Made by a program: the position numbers and the translations under genes. The notes beneath the pieces are model-generated. The model was not told the DNA's origin. It was given only the letters and a program-made list of their open reading frames with translations, and did not search any database. DNA of 64,000 nucleotides from Dyella mobilis (lineage in GTDB: Bacteria > Pseudomonadota > Gammaproteobacteria > Xanthomonadales > Rhodanobacteraceae): contig NZ_JADIKF010000040.1 of the NCBI RefSeq assembly GCF_016904945.1, forward strand, positions 1,214,943 through 1,278,942. The letters run 5' to 3'. Below, piece by piece: positions 1 to 7,854 of the stretch. Each line of letters opens with the position of its first letter. Position 1 is the stretch's first letter.

Positions 1-685
1 GCACGCGCTGATACAGTGCCGCCGCGCCATCGGGGCCCTCCAGCTTGCCTTCGCTCATGGCCAATTGCGCCTGCGCGATCAGCGTGGCCGATTGACCGCT
101 AGGGGCTTGCGCCTTGGCGAGAGCCTGGGTCAGGCGATCGACATCGCTGCCGCCGCCGAGCAATTCGCGTGCAACGGTCAAAGCCTGTTGCGCTTCATCC
201 ACGTGGCCCGCCTGCAAGGCGGCATCCGCACGCGATATCTCCGCACGACCGACGTCGTTCAAGCCTTGCCGGGCGGCATCATTGTCGGGCTCCAGTGCTC
301 GCGCGGCTTCGAACAACTCGCGCGCACTGGTGCCGTCGGTGCCGTCCAGATGCCCTTGCTGCAAAGCAATTTGCGCACGATGCAACACGTCGTCGAAATC
401 GGTGCGTGGCACCAGGCCGCGCAGACGGCCCTGGTTGAACCACAAGCCGCCGATCACCACCAGCAAAACCACGATGATCGCCGGCATCAGCCAGCTTGGA
501 CCGCGCTTGCGCTTGTGCCGGTTCGGCGCACCAGCGTTGCGGCGAAAATCGGGCTCCACGTTCATGCGTGGCAGGCCGTCGGTCGGCTCGGTCGGCGCAT
601 GCGGCTTATCCAGGTGATCCAAATCACCCAGTTTCGGTTCGGTGCGTCCGTTGTAGGGATCGTGCGGGTTGCGGGTTCCGCTCAT
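1..685 (-). CDS. Inner-membrane protein with periplasmic TPR-like repeats (3' end outside window)
   Basis: The reading frame begins at an ATG complementary to 683-685 and stays open to the window edge, so the C-terminus is missing. The visible 228 residues comprise a polar, proline-rich cytoplasmic N-terminus of about 60 residues, a basic stretch (RHKRKRG), one transmembrane helix at about residues 65-83, and an alanine-rich helical region. Two related segments resemble TPR units: one contains ALQQGHLDGTDG and a second contains AMSEGKLEGPDG, each followed by A-x2-L-F/Y. The likely topology is N-in with a periplasmic repeat domain, as in scaffold or envelope-assembly proteins, but I do not recognise a specific family. 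No good ribosome binding site is visible before the chosen ATG. It lies on the same strand as relA, about 90 bases downstream of it. Confidence 0.6.
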   Translation of the reverse strand, partial: MSGTRNPHDPYNGRTEPKLGDLDHLDKPHAPTEPTDGLPRMNVEPDFRRNAGAPNRHKRKRGPSWLMPAIIVVLLVVIGGLWFNQGRLRGLVPRTDFDDVLHRAQIALQQGHLDGTDGTSARELFEAARALEPDNDAARQGLNDVGRAEISRADAALQAGHVDEAQQALTVARELLGGGSDVDRLTQALAKAQAPSGQSATLIAQAQLAMSEGKLEGPDGAAALYQRV

Positions 686-778
686 GGCTCAAGGCAGGTG
701 GGTTAACGCGCGCAGCTTAACATTGCACCCGCTAGGTGCGCTGAAAGCAGGATGTTGCGTTCAACTGGCGGCAAGGGG

Positions 779-2905
779 TCAGCCCGCCCCCACACGCCTT
801 GCCTCCACCACGTTAGGCAAGGCCGCTAGGCGGTCCAGCAGCGCCGACAATTGCTCGAAATCCCTTACGCGCAAGGTGTAGCGCATCTCAACCTCGCCGG
901 TACGGGCGAACAGGCGGCTGGACGAGGCAATGATGCCGATATTGGCGTTGCTGATCAGCCCGACCACGTCTTTTTGCAGCCCTTTGCGGTCGTAGCCGTT
1001 GAGCTGGATGGTGACCTCATAGGCCTGGGCAGCGGCCTGGCCCCAGCTGACGTCGATCACCCGGTCCGGATCGCGCCGTGCCAGACGCGCCAGGCTGGCG
1101 CAGTTCGCACGGTGCACCGAGACGCCCTTGGTGCGGGTGATGAAGCCGCGCACCGGATCGCCCGGCAAAGGCTGGCAGCAGCGCGCCAGTACCGTCAGCA
1201 AGTTACCCACGCCCTCGATGCTGATCGCACTGTGGTCGAAGACCGTGGGGCGCGCCGTGGCGAGCGGAACGCCGGGCGGCTCCGCCGGTTGCTGGGACTC
1301 CTGCAATACGCGGGAAACCTGCCCAGGGCTGATCTCGCCCAGCGCAAGCGCCACCAGCAGCTCATCGTGCGTCTGCAGATTGAACAGCGCCGGAAGCTTG
1401 GCGAAGTCGGCTTCCGGAATCGCCAGGCGCTTCAGCTCGCGCTCAAACAGGGCGCGCCCGGCGGCCAGGTTCGCTTCGTGCGCACTGCGGCGGAACCACG
1501 CACGCACTTTGTCGCGCGCTCGGCTGGTATGCAGATAGCCGTGGTGTGTCGACAGCCAGTCGCGGCTGGGCTCGGCCAGTTTCGCCGTAAGGATCTCGAT
1601 GCGATCGCCGCTGTGCGGTTGATGGGTCAGCGGCACGATGCGGCCGTTGACCTTGGCACCGCGGCAGCGATGCCCTACCTCGGTGTGCACGTGGTAGGCA
1701 AAATCCAGCACCGTGGCACCGTGCGGCATATCCACCACTTCGCCCTTGGGCGTAAGCACGTAGACGCGATCTTCCAGCAACTCGGTCTGCAGTTCCTTAG
1801 CCAGTTCGCCTTCGTCGTGGCGCGGCTCCAGCAGTTTGCGCATCCAGGCGATCTTCGCCTCGAACTCCGCGTCGCCGCTGCCGCCTTCCTTGTAGCGCCA
1901 GTGCGCCGCCACGCCCAGTTCGTTGGCGCGGTGCATCTCGTGCGTGCGTATCTGCACTTCCAGCGTCTTGCCGAATGGGCCGATCACCGCGGTGTGCAAC
2001 GAGCGATAACCGTTGCTCTTGGGGCGTGCCACGTAGTCGTCGAACTCGCCGGGCAGGTGCGGCCACAGCGCATGCACCACACCGAGGGCGGCATAGCAAT
2101 CGCCCACGCTGTCGACCAGCACGCGCACCGCGCGGATGTCGTAGAGATCGGAAAACTCCAGCGCCTTGCGCTGCATTTTTTTCCAGATGGAGTAGATGTG
2201 CTTGGGGCGTCCGGCCAGGTCGGCGCGGATCTCGGCAGCCTGCAATGCCTGCCCCAGCTCCGCCAGCGCTTCGCGGATAAAGGTTTCGCGGTCGCCGCGC
2301 CGCTCGTCCAGCAGCTTGGCGATGCGCTTGTAGGTGTCCGGCTGCAGATAGCGGAACGCGAGGTCTTCCAGCTCCCACTTCAACTGCCAGATACCCAGCC
2401 GGTTGGCCAGCGGCGAGTGGATATCGCGGGTCAGCCGCGCCAGCTCCTGCCGTTCGCTTTCCGGCAGCGTGCTCGCGGCGCGCATCCGCGCCAGCTGCCG
2501 TGCAAGCAGAATGAATACCACGCGCAAGTCGCGGATGATCGCCAGCAGCAAGCGGCGCAACCCTTCCGAGCCGCCTTCCGGCTGGCGTTGCGCATGCAGC
2601 GCCCATACGCGCTCAGCGGCCATCTGGCCGGCAACCAGTCGTTGCAGCTCCTCCGGCAATGCACTGGCGCGCTGCTCCCACGCCAACGGATGCGTGCGTG
2701 CGATTTCAAACCACAATGCCGCGGCCTGGGTATGCGCATCGCAGCCGAGCATGGCCAGCAGATCGAGCACGTCGCCACATTCGCGCTCGTTCACGCCGTT
2801 CTGGGCACAGACCGCGAGCACGTCGGCCAGTATCGCTGGCAAGGTACCGGCGCGCGCCTGCCATTCCGCCAGATGTCCCACAGCGTTGGTGGTGGCGTGA
2901 ACCAT
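779..2905 (-). CDS. relA: GTP pyrophosphokinase RelA, (p)ppGpp synthetase I
   Basis: This 708-residue protein makes the stringent-response alarmone (p)ppGpp from ATP and GTP/GDP on ribosomes stalled by uncharged tRNA. The N-terminal ~190 residues occupy the hydrolase (HD) position but I see no HDxxED metal motif, so hydrolysis is probably lost. The synthetase domain spans about 230-345 and has EFDD at 287-290, the acidic form found in monofunctional RelA; bifunctional SpoT/Rel proteins have RFKD there. It is followed by KSNGYRSLHT and the nucleotide-binding strand. A TGS domain lies at about 385-450 (VYVLTPKGEVVDMPHG) and a C-terminal ACT/RRM domain in the last ~75 residues (DRKGLQKDVVGLIS). 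The ATG at 2905 fits the family start and length. It is followed by the TPR-like gene and preceded by hrpA on the same strand. Confidence 0.95.
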   Translation of the reverse strand: MVHATTNAVGHLAEWQARAGTLPAILADVLAVCAQNGVNERECGDVLDLLAMLGCDAHTQAAALWFEIARTHPLAWEQRASALPEELQRLVAGQMAAERVWALHAQRQPEGGSEGLRRLLLAIIRDLRVVFILLARQLARMRAASTLPESERQELARLTRDIHSPLANRLGIWQLKWELEDLAFRYLQPDTYKRIAKLLDERRGDRETFIREALAELGQALQAAEIRADLAGRPKHIYSIWKKMQRKALEFSDLYDIRAVRVLVDSVGDCYAALGVVHALWPHLPGEFDDYVARPKSNGYRSLHTAVIGPFGKTLEVQIRTHEMHRANELGVAAHWRYKEGGSGDAEFEAKIAWMRKLLEPRHDEGELAKELQTELLEDRVYVLTPKGEVVDMPHGATVLDFAYHVHTEVGHRCRGAKVNGRIVPLTHQPHSGDRIEILTAKLAEPSRDWLSTHHGYLHTSRARDKVRAWFRRSAHEANLAAGRALFERELKRLAIPEADFAKLPALFNLQTHDELLVALALGEISPGQVSRVLQESQQPAEPPGVPLATARPTVFDHSAISIEGVGNLLTVLARCCQPLPGDPVRGFITRTKGVSVHRANCASLARLARRDPDRVIDVSWGQAAAQAYEVTIQLNGYDRKGLQKDVVGLISNANIGIIASSSRLFARTGEVEMRYTLRVRDFEQLSALLDRLAALPNVVEARRVGAG

Positions 2906-2994
2906 GTTGCGGCGATTCCTGACAGGGTGTGTGACGAAGGGAAACCAGCATAGCGCAACCCGCCGGGGAGCCGTCCGTGGGCACTGCTACTGCA

Positions 2995-5900
2995 TTACTT
3001 GACGGCTTCCAGCGCTTTCACCAGCCGCTTGGCCGACACCGGCTCGGCAGTTTTCAGCTCCTGCGCGAACAGCGACACGCGCCACTCCTCGATCAACCAG
3101 CGCAATTCATCCAGCCCGTCATCACCGGCAGCTCTATGCTGCAGGTATTCACGCCAATACGGCAGCACTTGCAACATGCGTTGCTGGTCTTTGGCGGGGT
3201 CCTGGCGCAAACGCTCGGCACGCAGGCGCATGGCTTTCAGATAGCGCGGGAAGTGTGCCAACCGCGAGGTGGAAAGTTCGCGCAGAAAACCCGCCGCCAG
3301 CAACGATTCGAGCTGTTCGCCAAGATCGTCGTAGTTGGCCCGCGCAAAGCCCATCAGCGGCGGCTGCAGCCACGGCTTGAGCTCGGCTTGCGCCTCGATG
3401 ATCGGCTCGGCCAATTTGAGCCGCTCCACCGCTGCCGCAAACAACTCGCGTGCGGCGTGCGTGCGCAATACTTCGAAGCCGGCGGCGCTGCGCGCGTTCA
3501 AATCCTGGGTGGCGAGCAAGTCGGCAAAGCCGCCTTCGACCAGATCCTCGCGCAATCCGTCGACGCTGCCCAACGGAGCATATTTGAGCGACATGGCACT
3601 GGCGATCGGCAGGCGTCGCCGCGCCTGCTTCACGTCCGTAGCCAGCGCGTTGCGCAACAGGCGTTCCACGCCCTTTGCGTGCGCGGCCTTCGCTTCATCG
3701 CGACGCTCAAACACACGCAGCGCCACGGCTTCGCCAAGATCGACCAGTGCAGGAAACGCGAGCAGGCCGCCATCCGAACGCACCTGCTCGGGAATCTCTT
3801 CGAAATCCCAGCTGGTGACGTTTTCGCGGGTCAGCTCGATATCCGTCTTGCGCGAAAAGGCTTCGCGCGCCTGTCCCTCCCACTGCCCGCGCAATACAGC
3901 AAGGTCACGCCCGGCGGCCAGCGTGCGCCCGCTTTCGTCGTGCAGGCGGAAGCGCATGGAGAAATGCGGCGCAAGCTCGACCGGCGCGAAATCCTCCGCA
4001 TCGATGGCCACACCCGTCGTGCGGCGCAGGAACGCAGCGAGCACTTTTGCCAAGGCTTCGTCACGCGACGCTTCGGCTTCCACAAACGCACGCGCAAAGT
4101 CCGGCGCGGGCACGAAGTTGCGTCGCAGCACCTTGGGCAGGCCGCGAATCAGTTCGGCCACCTTGTCGCCGAGCAGTCCCGGCACTAGCCATTCGCAGCG
4201 CTCCGTGGGCAATGCGTTGAGCATGGCCAGCGGCAGATGCAGCGTTACACCATCGGCGTCATCGCCGGGCACGAAGCGGTATTCCAGACGGTAACGTTGT
4301 GGCTGGATATCGAGCGCCGCCGGGAACGCCTTCGGGTCGAGCCCCGCGCCGCCCACCATCACGTCGTTGATCGACCAGCGCAGCGCTGCCTGTTCCGCCG
4401 GACGCGCGTTGCGATACCAGGCATCCAGCGCACGACTGCTGGCCACCGATTCGGGCAGCTTGCCGCGGAAAAAGTCGACCAGCTCGTCTTCGTGGCGAAT
4501 CAATCCCTCGCGCCGCTGGCGTGCTTCGATACCCTGCGCGTCTTCCAGCACGCGCTGGTTGGCACGCACGAAGTCGGCACGCGCGTCGATGTCGCCGCGA
4601 GCCAGCGCCTCGCGCAAAAAAATCTCGTGTGCGAGTGCGGGGTCCTGCAACTGGAAGGTCACCGCGCGCCGTTCGACCAGCACCAGCCCGAACAGGCTGA
4701 CCTGTTCATAGGCCACCACCGTGCCGCGCTTGCGCGACCAGTGCGCATCGCGGCACGTGCTGCGCAACAAGTGCGCTGCCTGCTGCTCGATCCACGTGGG
4801 CTCGATGCGCGCACACATCATGCCCCACACGCGCCCGCCGATATCGAGGATCTGCGCAGCGAAGATCCAGTTGGGCGGCGTCTTGGACAGCGAAGAACCC
4901 GGAAACACCTGGAAACGCCGCTCGCGCGTTCCGCGATACACACCCTTTTCGTCCTTGTGGCCGACTTGGGTGGGCAGTCCGGCAAGCAGGCTGCGGTGCA
5001 CGGATTCGTAGCTGCGCTCGGCCTCGCCTTCACTCCCTCTCCCCTCTGGGGAGAGGATTGGGGTGAGGGGCCGGGGCTTGCGCGACGCTTGTTCAACCCG
5101 AGTTTTGCTGGAAGCGTTTGCTTTCGCACTAGCAGCGCCGCGCGAACGTGTCCCCTCACCCCGCCCCTCTCCCCGGGGGGGAGAGGGAGAATGAGGAAGT
5201 TCTCCCCGGAGGGGAGAGGGAGAATGAGGAAGTTCTCCCCGGAGGGGAGAGGGAGAATGAGGAAGTTCTCCCCGGAGGGGAGAGGGAGAAAGAGAAGGCT
5301 CTCCCCGAAGGGTAGAAGAAGCAGTGAATTTCCATCCCAGCTCCTGCACCACCAGCAACAACTGCCGATGCAACTCGCGCCACTCGCGCATGCGCAGGAA
5401 ACTCAGGAAATGCCGCGAGCACCAGTCGCGCAATTTCGATTGGGTCAGCTCTTCGTGCGCGGTGTCGTACTCGCGCCACAGGTTGAGCACGCCCACCAGG
5501 TCGGATTTGGGATCGGCAAACGCCGCATGCGCCTGGTCGGCCTGCTGGCGTGCGTCGGCAGGCCGTTCGCGCGGGTCCTGGATACTGAGAAACGCCACGA
5601 TCGTCAGCAATTCGCGCAGGCTGCCCAGCTTTTCGGCCTCCACCAGCATGCGCGCCAGCTGCACGTCGATCGGCAGGCGCGCCAGCGTGCGACCAATGGC
5701 CGTGAGCTGCCGCGCATCGTCGATCGCGCCGATCTCGGCCAGCCGGCGATAGCCGTCGGCCACCACGCGCGGATCCGGCGACTCCAGGAACGGGAATTCG
5801 TCCACCTCGCCCAGTTGCAGCGACAGCATGCGCAGGATCACGTTGGCCAGCGAGGAACGCAGCAGTTCCGGATCGGTATAGGCGGCACGCGATGCGTAGT

Positions 5901-7182
5901 CGGCCTCGTCGTACAGGCGATAGCAAATGCCCGGACCGACACGACCACAGCGGCCTTTGCGCTGATCGGCCGCCGCTTGCGATACCGGCTCCACGTGCAG
6001 GCGCTCGAGCTGGCTGCGCTGACTGTAGCGTTTGACACGCGCCGTACCGGTATCGATCACGTAGCGGATGCGCGGCACGGTAAGCGAGGTTTCGGCCACG
6101 TTGGTGGCCAACACCACGCGGCGCTTGGGTCCCGGCTTGAAGACGCGATCCTGGTCCGTCGCGGAAAGGCGCGCATACAACGGCAAAATTTCCGTCTCGC
6201 GGTATTGCCGGCGCGACAGCATCAAGTGCGCATCGCGGATCTCGCGTTCGCCGGGCATGAACACCAGCACGTCGCCAAGGGGATCGTCGTGGGTGATTTC
6301 GTCCAGCACCGCCGTCACGTGCTCGGCGCTGCCCTGCTGCATCTCGCCGCTGCGCTGGTTGCGCCGGGCAGCGACTTCATCCGTGCCGCGCCAGCGCACT
6401 TCCACCGGATAGGCACGCCCTTCCACCGACACCACCGGCGCGCCGCTGAAGTGTTCGGCAAAACGCGCAGTGTCGATGGTGGCGGAGGTGACGATGATCT
6501 TCAGATCCGGCCGCTTTACGGCCAGGCGCTTGAGGTAGCCCAGCAGAAAATCGATGTTGAGGCTGCGCTCGTGCGCTTCGTCGATGATCAGCGTGTCATA
6601 GGTGGACAGCCAGGGATCGCCCTGGGTCTCGGCCAGCAGGATGCCGTCGGTCATGAACTTGATCAGGCTCTGCTCGGACACCTGATCGTTGAAACGCACC
6701 TGGAAACCCACCTTGTCGCCAATCTGGGTACCGAGTTCCTCGGCCACGCGGCGCGCCACCGAACGCGCAGCCAGGCGGCGAGGCTGGGTGCACCCGATCA
6801 GGCCGGCTTCGCCCCGCCCGGCGGCCAGGCACAGCTTGGGCAACTGGGTGGTTTTGCCGGAACCGGTTTCGCCGGCGATCACCACCACCTGGTGCTCGCG
6901 GATCAGCTTGACGATCTCGTCGGCGCGCGCGGTGATGGGCAGGGATTCGTCCAGCCGGATTTCGGGCTTGGCTTGCGCACGACGCTGCCTCCGCGCAACG
7001 GAGGCGGCGATATCGGCGGTCAGCGCCTCGAGCTTTTTTTCATCCGGGCGCCGCGAGAGACCGCGCCAGCGTCCCAGCAGCCGGCCGAAATCGCGGCTGC
7101 AAACCGTGTCCAGCGATTTGCGCAGAACACGCAGGCGGGCATCCTGCGGACCGGAATGAGGAAGGGGTTTCGTATCGTTCAT
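2995..7182 (-). CDS. hrpA: ATP-dependent RNA helicase HrpA (DEAH family) with an in-frame repeat insertion
   Basis: A 1395-residue DEAH-box RNA helicase; bacterial HrpA is normally about 1300. Walker A GETGSGKT is at 104-111, DEAH at 201-204 and SAT at 233-235, followed by helicase C (QRKGRCGRVGPG), HA2/OB regions, and the long HrpA-specific DUF3418 C-terminus. HrpA acts on mRNA and has been linked to rescue of stalled ribosomes and fimbrial mRNA processing in E. coli. Residues ~617-720 (about 5023-5335) do not belong to the family. They are Pro/Ser/Arg/Gly-rich, contain tandem PHSPSPLRGEL units, and are encoded by the same palindromic repeat found between genes in this window. The normal sequence resumes at SYESVHRSLLAGL. 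The frame is intact, so the insertion is tolerated, probably as a surface loop before the OB region. It is divergent from dps. Confidence 0.95.
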   Translation of the reverse strand: MNDTKPLPHSGPQDARLRVLRKSLDTVCSRDFGRLLGRWRGLSRRPDEKKLEALTADIAASVARRQRRAQAKPEIRLDESLPITARADEIVKLIREHQVVVIAGETGSGKTTQLPKLCLAAGRGEAGLIGCTQPRRLAARSVARRVAEELGTQIGDKVGFQVRFNDQVSEQSLIKFMTDGILLAETQGDPWLSTYDTLIIDEAHERSLNIDFLLGYLKRLAVKRPDLKIIVTSATIDTARFAEHFSGAPVVSVEGRAYPVEVRWRGTDEVAARRNQRSGEMQQGSAEHVTAVLDEITHDDPLGDVLVFMPGEREIRDAHLMLSRRQYRETEILPLYARLSATDQDRVFKPGPKRRVVLATNVAETSLTVPRIRYVIDTGTARVKRYSQRSQLERLHVEPVSQAAADQRKGRCGRVGPGICYRLYDEADYASRAAYTDPELLRSSLANVILRMLSLQLGEVDEFPFLESPDPRVVADGYRRLAEIGAIDDARQLTAIGRTLARLPIDVQLARMLVEAEKLGSLRELLTIVAFLSIQDPRERPADARQQADQAHAAFADPKSDLVGVLNLWREYDTAHEELTQSKLRDWCSRHFLSFLRMREWRELHRQLLLVVQELGWKFTASSTLRGEPSLSPSPLRGELPHSPSPLRGELPHSPSPLRGELPHSPSPPRGEGRGEGTRSRGAASAKANASSKTRVEQASRKPRPLTPILSPEGRGSEGEAERSYESVHRSLLAGLPTQVGHKDEKGVYRGTRERRFQVFPGSSLSKTPPNWIFAAQILDIGGRVWGMMCARIEPTWIEQQAAHLLRSTCRDAHWSRKRGTVVAYEQVSLFGLVLVERRAVTFQLQDPALAHEIFLREALARGDIDARADFVRANQRVLEDAQGIEARQRREGLIRHEDELVDFFRGKLPESVASSRALDAWYRNARPAEQAALRWSINDVMVGGAGLDPKAFPAALDIQPQRYRLEYRFVPGDDADGVTLHLPLAMLNALPTERCEWLVPGLLGDKVAELIRGLPKVLRRNFVPAPDFARAFVEAEASRDEALAKVLAAFLRRTTGVAIDAEDFAPVELAPHFSMRFRLHDESGRTLAAGRDLAVLRGQWEGQAREAFSRKTDIELTRENVTSWDFEEIPEQVRSDGGLLAFPALVDLGEAVALRVFERRDEAKAAHAKGVERLLRNALATDVKQARRRLPIASAMSLKYAPLGSVDGLREDLVEGGFADLLATQDLNARSAAGFEVLRTHAARELFAAAVERLKLAEPIIEAQAELKPWLQPPLMGFARANYDDLGEQLESLLAAGFLRELSTSRLAHFPRYLKAMRLRAERLRQDPAKDQQRMLQVLPYWREYLQHRAAGDDGLDELRWLIEEWRVSLFAQELKTAEPVSAKRLVKALEAVK
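5033..5335. repeat. Palindromic repeat pair inserted inside hrpA
   Basis: Two inverted copies of the window's repeat family lie inside the hrpA reading frame. One is at 5033-5073 (CTCCCTCTCCCC then GGGGTGAGGGGCC) and the opposed one at 5149-5187 (CCCCTCACCCC then CTCTCCCC). They are separated by ~75 bases that carry the CTTGCGCG and CGCGCGAA flanks also seen next to intergenic pairs. A tandem expansion follows at 5188-5319. The block therefore has the layout of a complete intergenic unit, not random low complexity. It adds roughly 100 residues to HrpA with no stop codon. Confidence 0.85.
5188..5319. repeat. 33-bp tandem repeat array, 3 exact units plus 1 diverged
   Basis: Units at 5188-5220, 5221-5253 and 5254-5286 are identical. 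A fourth at 5287-5319 is recognisable but diverged. Each unit is 33 bases, exactly 11 codons, and includes one arm pair CTCCCCGGAGGGGAG of the palindromic repeat. In the hrpA frame each unit encodes the 11-residue period ELPHSPSPLRG. Unit length divisible by three means copy-number change would not shift the frame. Confidence 0.9.
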
Positions 7183-7195
7183 GCAGCCCTACATG

Positions 7196-7232
7196 ATAGC
7201 CCGGGACTATCAAAAGTATCTGCATTATCCAT
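7196..7232. promoter_or_regulatory. OxyR-like binding site between hrpA and dps
   Basis: ATAG (7196-7199), seven bases, CTAT (7207-7210), seven bases, ATCT (7218-7221), seven bases, CCAT (7229-7232). The OxyR consensus is ATAG-N7-CTAT-N7-ATAG-N7-CTAT. The first two tetranucleotides match perfectly, the third 2/4 and the fourth 3/4, all with exact spacing. It lies 67 bases upstream of the dps start, and dps is an OxyR target in enterics. It also lies just upstream of the divergent hrpA start. Assignment is by motif and context only. Confidence 0.5.
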
Positions 7233-7298
7233 TTCCACCGCCGAATTCGGTTGGGTAAGCTCAAACACTCAAGACTCACCCCAGGAACGGAGCGAACT

Positions 7299-7766
7299 AT
7301 GGCCACCAGCATCGGCATCGCCAAGAAGGACCGCGAAACCATCGCCAAGCAGCTCTCCAAGCTGCTGGCCGACACCTATTCGCTATATCTGAAGACGCAC
7401 AGCTTCCATTGGAACGTCACCGGGCCGCATTTCAACAGCCTGCACACCATGTTCGAGACCCAATACAACGAATTGTGGCTGGCCGCAGACGAGATCGCCG
7501 AGCGCATCCGCGTGCTGGACGTATTCGCCCCTGGCTCCTACAGCCAGTTCGGCAAGCTCACCACCATCAAGGAAGAAGCCGGCGTGCCGGATTGGAAGGA
7601 AATGGTGGAGCAACTGGTCGCCGGCCACGAGATTGCCGCCGCCACCTCCCGCGCCACCATCAAGGCAGCCGACGTGGCGGGAGACGAAGGCACGGCCGAC
7701 ATGGTGACCGGCCGCCTGAAGGAACACGAAAAGACGGCGTGGATGTTGCGTTCGCTGCTGAAGTGA
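7299..7766 (+). CDS. dps: Dps-family DNA-binding ferritin-like protein
   Basis: A 155-residue mini-ferritin that assembles as a dodecamer, oxidises Fe(II) with hydrogen peroxide and protects DNA in starvation and oxidative stress. The ferroxidase signature is present: H34 and H37 within THSFHWNVTGPHF, then D64 and E68 in AADEIAERI, which form the inter-subunit iron site. The lysine-rich N-terminus (AKKDRETIAKQ) is the kind used for DNA contact. I chose the ATG at 7299 because AGGAACGGAG precedes it at good distance and the protein then has normal family length; an in-frame ATG at 7251 would add 16 residues with no family match. An OxyR-like site lies 67-103 bases upstream. The gene is divergent from hrpA and convergent with the TonB-dependent receptor gene. 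Confidence 0.95.
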   Translation: MATSIGIAKKDRETIAKQLSKLLADTYSLYLKTHSFHWNVTGPHFNSLHTMFETQYNELWLAADEIAERIRVLDVFAPGSYSQFGKLTTIKEEAGVPDWKEMVEQLVAGHEIAAATSRATIKAADVAGDEGTADMVTGRLKEHEKTAWMLRSLLK

Positions 7767-7797
7767 TCGGGGAGTTGCTCCCCACGTGCGGCAAACT

Positions 7798-7826
7798 GCC
7801 CCTCCCCCTGCTTACAGGGGAGGGGC
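7798..7826. terminator. GC-rich hairpin between convergent dps and TonB-receptor genes
   Basis: A 10-base perfect stem (GCCCCTCCCC at 7798-7807 paired with GGGGAGGGGC at 7817-7826) with a 9-base loop sits between the stops of the convergent genes. It has no T-run on either strand, so it may be a weak or Rho-assisted terminator, or a member of the GC-rich intergenic repeat family. Confidence 0.4.
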
Positions 7827-7854
7827 AAATCGATTCACAGCTGAGAATCTGCCA

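Noticed and set aside
851..2953. Long plus-strand open frame opposite relA
   Set aside because: It mirrors relA in a high-GC genome; the antisense strand encodes the clear RelA domains and this frame has no recognisable protein features.
5188..5319. Possible CRISPR array
   Set aside because: The 33-base units are directly tandem with no spacers and lie in a coding frame.
4237..7392. Plus-strand open frame of over 1000 codons opposite hrpA
   Set aside because: It is antisense to conserved helicase motifs, runs through the repeat and into dps out of frame, and is His/Gln/Arg-rich in the manner of GC-driven shadow frames.
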